From: Clostridia bacterium
Lineage (GTDB): Bacteria; Bacillota; Clostridia; Oscillospirales; CAG-272
DNA length: 45,237 nucleotides
NCBI GenBank assembly: GCA_017412045.1
Contig: JAFQOX010000055.1
Coordinates: forward strand, 1-45,237
Reading direction: 5' to 3'
Position 1 is the first letter of the stretch; each line of letters opens with the position of its first letter. The notes under the pieces were generated by a model. The model was not told the DNA's origin and searched no databases. It was given only the letters and a program-made list of their open reading frames with translations. Shown piece by piece: positions 41,264 to 45,237 of the stretch. Position numbers and translations under genes: made by a program.

Positions 41264-42478
41264 TTATTCAACGACCTCCACGGGCTTCAGCTCGTCGATC
41301 TTGCCGTCCGCGCCGATGGTGCCGACCAAAAGACCGTTGTCCCACGTCTCAGTCTGATTGTCACGAACGCGAACATTTTGTCCGAATACAAGGAATTGAT
41401 CGCCGACGATGATCGCTTCACTGCCGGTAATCGTAAATTCAGCCTCTTCATATATGCAAACGAGACCTGTGCCATCGTGGTTGACACGGTAAATGGACCC
41501 GTCGTTATATTTGTAAGTCGGTTTCAGCTTTCCTCTTTGCCATATTTCTCCAAGCAAAATCTTATCATTTTTGTAAAAATAGAAATAATTCTCATCTGCA
41601 TAGAGCGTGTAAATACCATCACCCTCATTCCATCCCTCAATGTCATAGGTTTCCAGCGTTTCTGTTTTCATGTCGTAAAGACGGATAGAGGCATGTCCTT
41701 GGGAATTATAAATGCCGAAAAAACGGCTTCCAGAAAAATGATCGGAAGATGATGGAATCGGTTCAATTTCTTCACAGTAGGTGAGGTCAAGATTTGTTTT
41801 CACACGTTCTATACCCTGACCATAGCCGTACAGCATACCGTTATAGAAAAAATTCGGTCGAATATAATTTCCCGTTTTTTCTGTCAGATCCTCCATCTCG
41901 CCCGTTTCGACATTAAAGCGCAACGTATGAGCTATGCCGTCTTCGCTTGCGAATGAGTACAGCTCAATATAGATATAGGGACCGACAGACAAGCTATGTC
42001 CCCAAACGTTCAGATCACCATTATATTCCCCGTCATATTCTATTTTCTTATCCGTTCCGTCAAAAGAGAAGGATATGATCTTTCCGGAACTGATCGGATA
42101 ATAAAAACGGTTGTTGATGAAAAAAATGTACCGAGCATTAAAGCTCATATCAGGATTCGCCATGCAATCTCCATTGTTATGTTCACAAAGAGGATCATAG
42201 CAATAAACGTACGCGTTTCCGTCTACTTTGCTGTAATAATACATCGTTCCGCTTTTTTCGTAGATGGTACGAGACGGAAGATCAATAAAGCCTTGATTCA
42301 GATTGAAAACGATCGTGTCCTTTACATCCAATTCGCTTGGCTGCGATTGATTGGGAGAATTGGTTGTTCCTGTACCCGTGCCGGTACCCGTACCAAGCGT
42401 ACTGTCGGCGGGTTTGTTGTTGCAGGCAGTTAAAAACAACAACATAAAAGCGAGTAAAAGCGCAAATAGTTTTTTCAT
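41264..42478 (-). CDS. lipoprotein paralogue 2
   Basis: The protein has 404 residues. Lipobox LTAC is followed by NNKPADST and a Gly-Thr dipeptide tract (LGTGTGTGTGTT), longer here than in paralogues 3 and 4. The beta-modular body has the C-x4-C-x-H-x4-C motif (CYDPLCEHNNGDC) and GSIYRVNHDGTG, and ends GTIGADGKIDELKPVEVVE. Body sequence is most like paralogue 4 near the C-terminus. AAAGGAAT lies about ten bases before the ATG. It is monocistronic between a copy of the ECF-type promoter (42548) and its own terminator. Function unknown. Confidence 0.82.
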   Translation of the reverse strand: MKKLFALLLAFMLLFLTACNNKPADSTLGTGTGTGTGTTNSPNQSQPSELDVKDTIVFNLNQGFIDLPSRTIYEKSGTMYYYSKVDGNAYVYCYDPLCEHNNGDCMANPDMSFNARYIFFINNRFYYPISSGKIISFSFDGTDKKIEYDGEYNGDLNVWGHSLSVGPYIYIELYSFASEDGIAHTLRFNVETGEMEDLTEKTGNYIRPNFFYNGMLYGYGQGIERVKTNLDLTYCEEIEPIPSSSDHFSGSRFFGIYNSQGHASIRLYDMKTETLETYDIEGWNEGDGIYTLYADENYFYFYKNDKILLGEIWQRGKLKPTYKYNDGSIYRVNHDGTGLVCIYEEAEFTITGSEAIIVGDQFLVFGQNVRVRDNQTETWDNGLLVGTIGADGKIDELKPVEVVE

Positions 42479-42570
42479 AAGCAAAAATTCCTTTCTGTAT
42501 TAAGATATATGGAAGGCGCCTTCCTATAACGATAACAACAAAATTTTCGATTTCTTACAAAAAAATTGAA
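42398..42570 (-). repeat. promoter-signal peptide repeat, left copy
   Basis: This stretch matches 45065-45237 (offset 2667 bp) with a single mismatch that I can see. It spans the signal-peptide region of paralogue 2, its ribosome binding site, the palindrome GGAAGGCGCCTTCC (42511-42524) and most of the predicted ECF-type promoter core (42548-42573, copy iii). The palindrome lies near the expected transcription start and could be an operator or a leader hairpin. Confidence 0.85.
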
Positions 42571-42600
42571 AAAAGTTTGAAATTTTTTTCTAAAAGAAGG

Positions 42601-42633
42601 AACTGCCTCAAATGACGCAGATTTGAGGCAGTT
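42601..42633 (-). terminator. terminator of lipoprotein paralogue 3
   Basis: AACTGCCTCAAAT (42601-42613) pairs with ATTTGAGGCAGTT (42621-42633). The flanks are nearly identical to those at 41206, evidence of cassette duplication. Confidence 0.9.
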
Positions 42634-42657
42634 TTTTCAAAAAATAATCTTTATGGA

Positions 42658-43872
42658 TTATTCAACAACCTCCACGGGCTTCAGCTCGTCGATCTTGCCG
42701 TCCGCGCCGATGGTGCCGACCAAAACACCGCTGTCCCAAGTTTCAACCTGATTGTCACGAATGCGGATATTATGTCCTTCTATCAGAATTTTATCTCCGG
42801 CGATCACAGCTTCTTGTCCCGTGATCTCAAATTCATCTTCTTCGTAGATGCAAACGAGCCCCGTGCCATCGAGATTGATACGGTAGATGGAACCATTGTT
42901 CGTTTTGTTATATGGTTTCAACTCATCCTTATACCAACGGTCTCCAAGATATATGATCTCTTTCTGATAAAAATAAATGTGCTCGTCGTCAACACAGATA
43001 ATATTAGATGATTTTTCGAGTCCGGGAATTTCGTATGTCTCCAGCGCTTCCGTTTGCATATTGTAAGCACTGATTTTCGCAATTCCGTCTTGTTCACAAA
43101 CAATTCTCAAAAAACGGCTTCCGGAGGAAAAACGCGATGAATAAAGCTGTTCGATTTCTTCGCAGGAGTTAAGATTTAAGTCCGATTTCAAATAACCCGG
43201 GGTGGAATTATACCCGTAGAGCATACCATTATAGAAATAAGACGGCGAAATATAATTTCCCGTTTTTTCGGTCAGATCCTCCATCTCACCCGTTTCGACG
43301 TTAAAACGTAAGGTATGAGCTTTGCCGTCTTCGCTTGCGTACGAGCGCAGATCAATATAAATATAGGGCCCGACAGCCATGCAATGTCCCCAAGGATTTC
43401 CGAAAATCGCATCGTTATCATATTCCGCATCGTATTCTATTTTCTTATCCGTTCCGTCAAAAGCGAAGGATATGATCTGTCCGAATCCTGTATGGTAGTA
43501 AAAACGGTTGTTGATAAAAAAAGTGTATCCAAAACTAAATCCGATCGTTTCCATATTTGAGGGATTCGCCAGACAATATCCATCGTTATGTTCACAAAGA
43601 GGATCAAAGCAATAAACGTACGCTTTTCCGTCCGCTTTGCTGTAATAATACACCATCCCCTGTTCATATACAACGCGAGACGGGAGATCAATAAAGTCTC
43701 TGGTAATATTACTGACAATCGTATCCTTCAATTCCAATTCGTTTGGCGTAACCGGATTTTGAGGATTTCCCGTTCCTGTACCCGTACCTGTCGTGCTGTC
43801 AGCGGGATTTTGATTGCACGCCGTCAAAAACAAGCACGAAAACGCAAGGAGAAGCGCAAATAGTTTTTTCAT
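42658..43872 (-). CDS. lipoprotein paralogue 3
   Basis: The protein has 404 residues. The start is 43872, after AAAGGA; a longer frame to 43926 would overlap paralogue 4 and has no ribosome binding site. The signal peptide (AFSCLFLTACNQNPADST) is that of paralogue 1, while TGTGTGNPQNPVTPNELELKDT is shared with paralogue 4. The body has the CFDPLCEHNDGYC motif. Only 43 bp, without terminator or promoter element, separate it from paralogue 4, so both are read from the promoter at 45215. Function unknown. Confidence 0.82.
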   Translation of the reverse strand: MKKLFALLLAFSCLFLTACNQNPADSTTGTGTGTGNPQNPVTPNELELKDTIVSNITRDFIDLPSRVVYEQGMVYYYSKADGKAYVYCFDPLCEHNDGYCLANPSNMETIGFSFGYTFFINNRFYYHTGFGQIISFAFDGTDKKIEYDAEYDNDAIFGNPWGHCMAVGPYIYIDLRSYASEDGKAHTLRFNVETGEMEDLTEKTGNYISPSYFYNGMLYGYNSTPGYLKSDLNLNSCEEIEQLYSSRFSSGSRFLRIVCEQDGIAKISAYNMQTEALETYEIPGLEKSSNIICVDDEHIYFYQKEIIYLGDRWYKDELKPYNKTNNGSIYRINLDGTGLVCIYEEDEFEITGQEAVIAGDKILIEGHNIRIRDNQVETWDSGVLVGTIGADGKIDELKPVEVVE

Positions 43873-43915
43873 AAGTAAAAATCCTTTCTGTTTCAAATTT
43901 TCGCTCATGGGATGC

Positions 43916-45145
43916 TTATTCAACAACTTCCACGGGCTTCAACTCGTCGATCTTGCCGTCCGCGCCGATGGTGCCGACAAGGAGACCGCTGTCCCACGTC
44001 TCAGTCTGATTGTCACGAACGCGGACATTCTTTCCTTCTACCAGAAATTGATCGCCGATGATGATTGCTTCTCTCCCTGTAATGTTGAATTCCGATTCCT
44101 CGTATATACAAACAAGGCCTGTGCCATCGTGATTGACACGGTAAATAGATCCGTCGTTATATTTGTAAGTCGGTTTCAGTTCTCCTCTGAACCATACTTC
44201 TCCAAGCAAAAATTCTTCATATTTGTAAAAATACAAATAATTCTCATCCGCATAGAGAAGAACACGGGAGCCGTCGATCGTCAGCCCCGGTATTTCATGC
44301 ATCTCCGTTGTTCCCGTCTTCATATCGTAAAAATGGGTTTTGTAGATTCCGTCTTGATCACGTATCATGTTCAAAAAACGGCTTCCGGAAAAATGATTCG
44401 AATACGGAATTCTTTCAATTTCTTCATAGGAGTTGAGATCAAGATCCGCTTTCAAATATCCTGAACCATGATCATAACCGTATATCATGCCGTTATAGAA
44501 AAATGAAGGATACATATAATTTCCCGTTTTTTCGGTCAGATCCTCCATCTCACCCGTCTCGACGTTAAAGCGCAACGTATGAGCCTTGCCGTCTTCGCTT
44601 GCATATGAGCGCAGATCAATATAAATATAGGGTCCGATAGCTATGCAATGTCCCCAAGGATTTCCGGAAATCGCATCGTTATCATATTCCGCATCATATT
44701 CGATTTTCTTATCCGTTCCGTCAAAAGAAAAGGATATGATCTGTCCGAACCCTGTATGGCCGTAAAAACGGTTGTTAATAAAAAAAGTATACCCAAAATT
44801 AAATCCCAGTGTTTCTACGGATTTCCAAGCTGCTGCCAAACAATATCCATCGTCATGTTCACAAAGAGGATCAAAGCAATAAACGTATGCCTTTCCGTCC
44901 GCTTTGCTGTAATAATGCACAAGTCCTCCGCTTCCTTCATAGATGACGCGAGACGGAAGATCGATAAAATCACGCGTATACTTACAAATAATCGTGTCCT
45001 TCAATTCCAATTCGTTTGGCGTAACCGGATTTTGAGGATTTCCCGTTCCTGTACCCGTACCTGTCGTACTGTCGGCGGGTTTGTTGTTGCAGGCAGTTAA
45101 AAACAACAACGTAAAAGCGAGTAAAAGCGCAAATAGTTTTTTCAT
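43916..45145 (-). CDS. lipoprotein paralogue 4
   Basis: The protein has 409 residues. The signal peptide and lipobox (LLFLTACNNKPADST) match paralogue 2, the linker and first half (YDNDAISGNPWGHC) match paralogue 3, and the last third (GELKPTYKYNDGSIYRV) matches paralogue 2, so it is a mosaic. The cysteine motif is CFDPLCEHDDGYC. First gene of an operon with paralogue 3; start at 45145 with AAAGGA. Function unknown; predicted to be exposed on the outer face of the cell membrane. Confidence 0.82.
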   Translation of the reverse strand: MKKLFALLLAFTLLFLTACNNKPADSTTGTGTGTGNPQNPVTPNELELKDTIICKYTRDFIDLPSRVIYEGSGGLVHYYSKADGKAYVYCFDPLCEHDDGYCLAAAWKSVETLGFNFGYTFFINNRFYGHTGFGQIISFSFDGTDKKIEYDAEYDNDAISGNPWGHCIAIGPYIYIDLRSYASEDGKAHTLRFNVETGEMEDLTEKTGNYMYPSFFYNGMIYGYDHGSGYLKADLDLNSYEEIERIPYSNHFSGSRFLNMIRDQDGIYKTHFYDMKTGTTEMHEIPGLTIDGSRVLLYADENYLYFYKYEEFLLGEVWFRGELKPTYKYNDGSIYRVNHDGTGLVCIYEESEFNITGREAIIIGDQFLVEGKNVRVRDNQTETWDSGLLVGTIGADGKIDELKPVEVVE

Positions 45146-45237
45146 AAGCAAAAATTCCTTTCTGTATTAAGATATATGGAAGGCGCCTTCCTATAACGAT
45201 AACAACAAAATTTTCGATTTCTTACAAAAAAATTGAA
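45065..45237 (-). repeat. promoter-signal peptide repeat, right copy, cut by the window edge
   Basis: This is the second copy of the 173-bp repeat described at 42398. The palindrome is at 45178-45191. The ECF-type core (copy iv) begins at 45215 and is visible for 23 bp before the window ends. The repeat may continue beyond the edge. Confidence 0.85.

Noticed and set aside
43873-43926. Longer start for lipoprotein 3 overlapping lipoprotein 4
   Set aside because: No ribosome binding site there; the paralogues all start at the MKKLFALLLAF signal peptide.
41206-45237. CRISPR array or transposon suggested by repeated blocks at the right end
   Set aside because: The repeats are long, few and associated with paralogous genes; there are no regular spacers, no cas genes and no transposase. 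Gene duplication explains them.

Overview
The window looks like chromosome of an anaerobic, low- to mid-G+C Firmicute of the class Clostridia, probably an uncultured gut lineage. Evidence: strong TTGACA/TATAAT promoters with AGGAGG-type ribosome binding sites, an S-box (SAM-I) riboswitch on metK, Firmicute-type DnaD and DnaI-like primosome proteins, ClpC with an M-domain, RecD2, PcrA, an HydABC-type [FeFe] hydrogenase and hexuronate catabolism. I saw no tRNA, rRNA, CRISPR array, prophage or transposase gene. The species cannot be named from this sequence.

Layout. 0.1-2.2 kb: a small lipoprotein, a palindromic intergenic repeat and an XRE regulator. 2.3-7.0 kb: SAM-riboswitch-controlled metK, then a small membrane protein, recD2 and a ComF-like phosphoribosyltransferase. 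7.1-12.1 kb (minus strand): a VanY-like carboxypeptidase; an Lhr-like helicase coupled to a DUF5131 protein; a small membrane protein. Two copies of a structured intergenic repeat lie between the last two genes. 12.5-14.9 kb: pcrA. 15.0-19.2 kb (minus): hydC-hydB-hydA, a complex likely to evolve H2 from NADH and ferredoxin. 19.4-22.0 kb: eda (aldolase fused to a VOC-like domain) and uxaC, divergent from interlocked promoters. 22.1-24.9 kb: mrp, a low-molecular-weight phosphatase-like gene, rimI and tsaD in a tight operon. 25.0-27.2 kb: a palindromic cluster of DnaA-box-like sites upstream of dnaD-like and dnaI-like genes. 27.3-30.2 kb: a small AT-rich membrane gene, a third copy of the structured repeat, and comM-pyrE. 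30.3-37.2 kb: clpC, an 893-residue CvpA-like membrane protein, and an intracellular GH39-like glycosidase.

37.3-45.2 kb (minus strand) is the most unusual part. An ECF sigma factor and its DUF4367-type membrane anti-sigma factor are followed by a small exported protein. Around them lie another exported protein and four paralogous lipoproteins of about 400 residues sharing a C-x4-C-x-H-x(3-4)-C motif. A 23-26-bp sequence containing TTTTTTTGTAAGAAATCG recurs in the same orientation upstream of the sigma gene, one exported-protein gene and two lipoprotein transcription units. This is what a self-activating ECF cell-surface regulon would look like. The lipoprotein cassettes carry near-identical promoters and terminators, mosaic coding regions and a variable Gly-Thr linker, so the family appears to be expanding by duplication and recombination. 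The last repeat runs off the right edge, so the array may continue.
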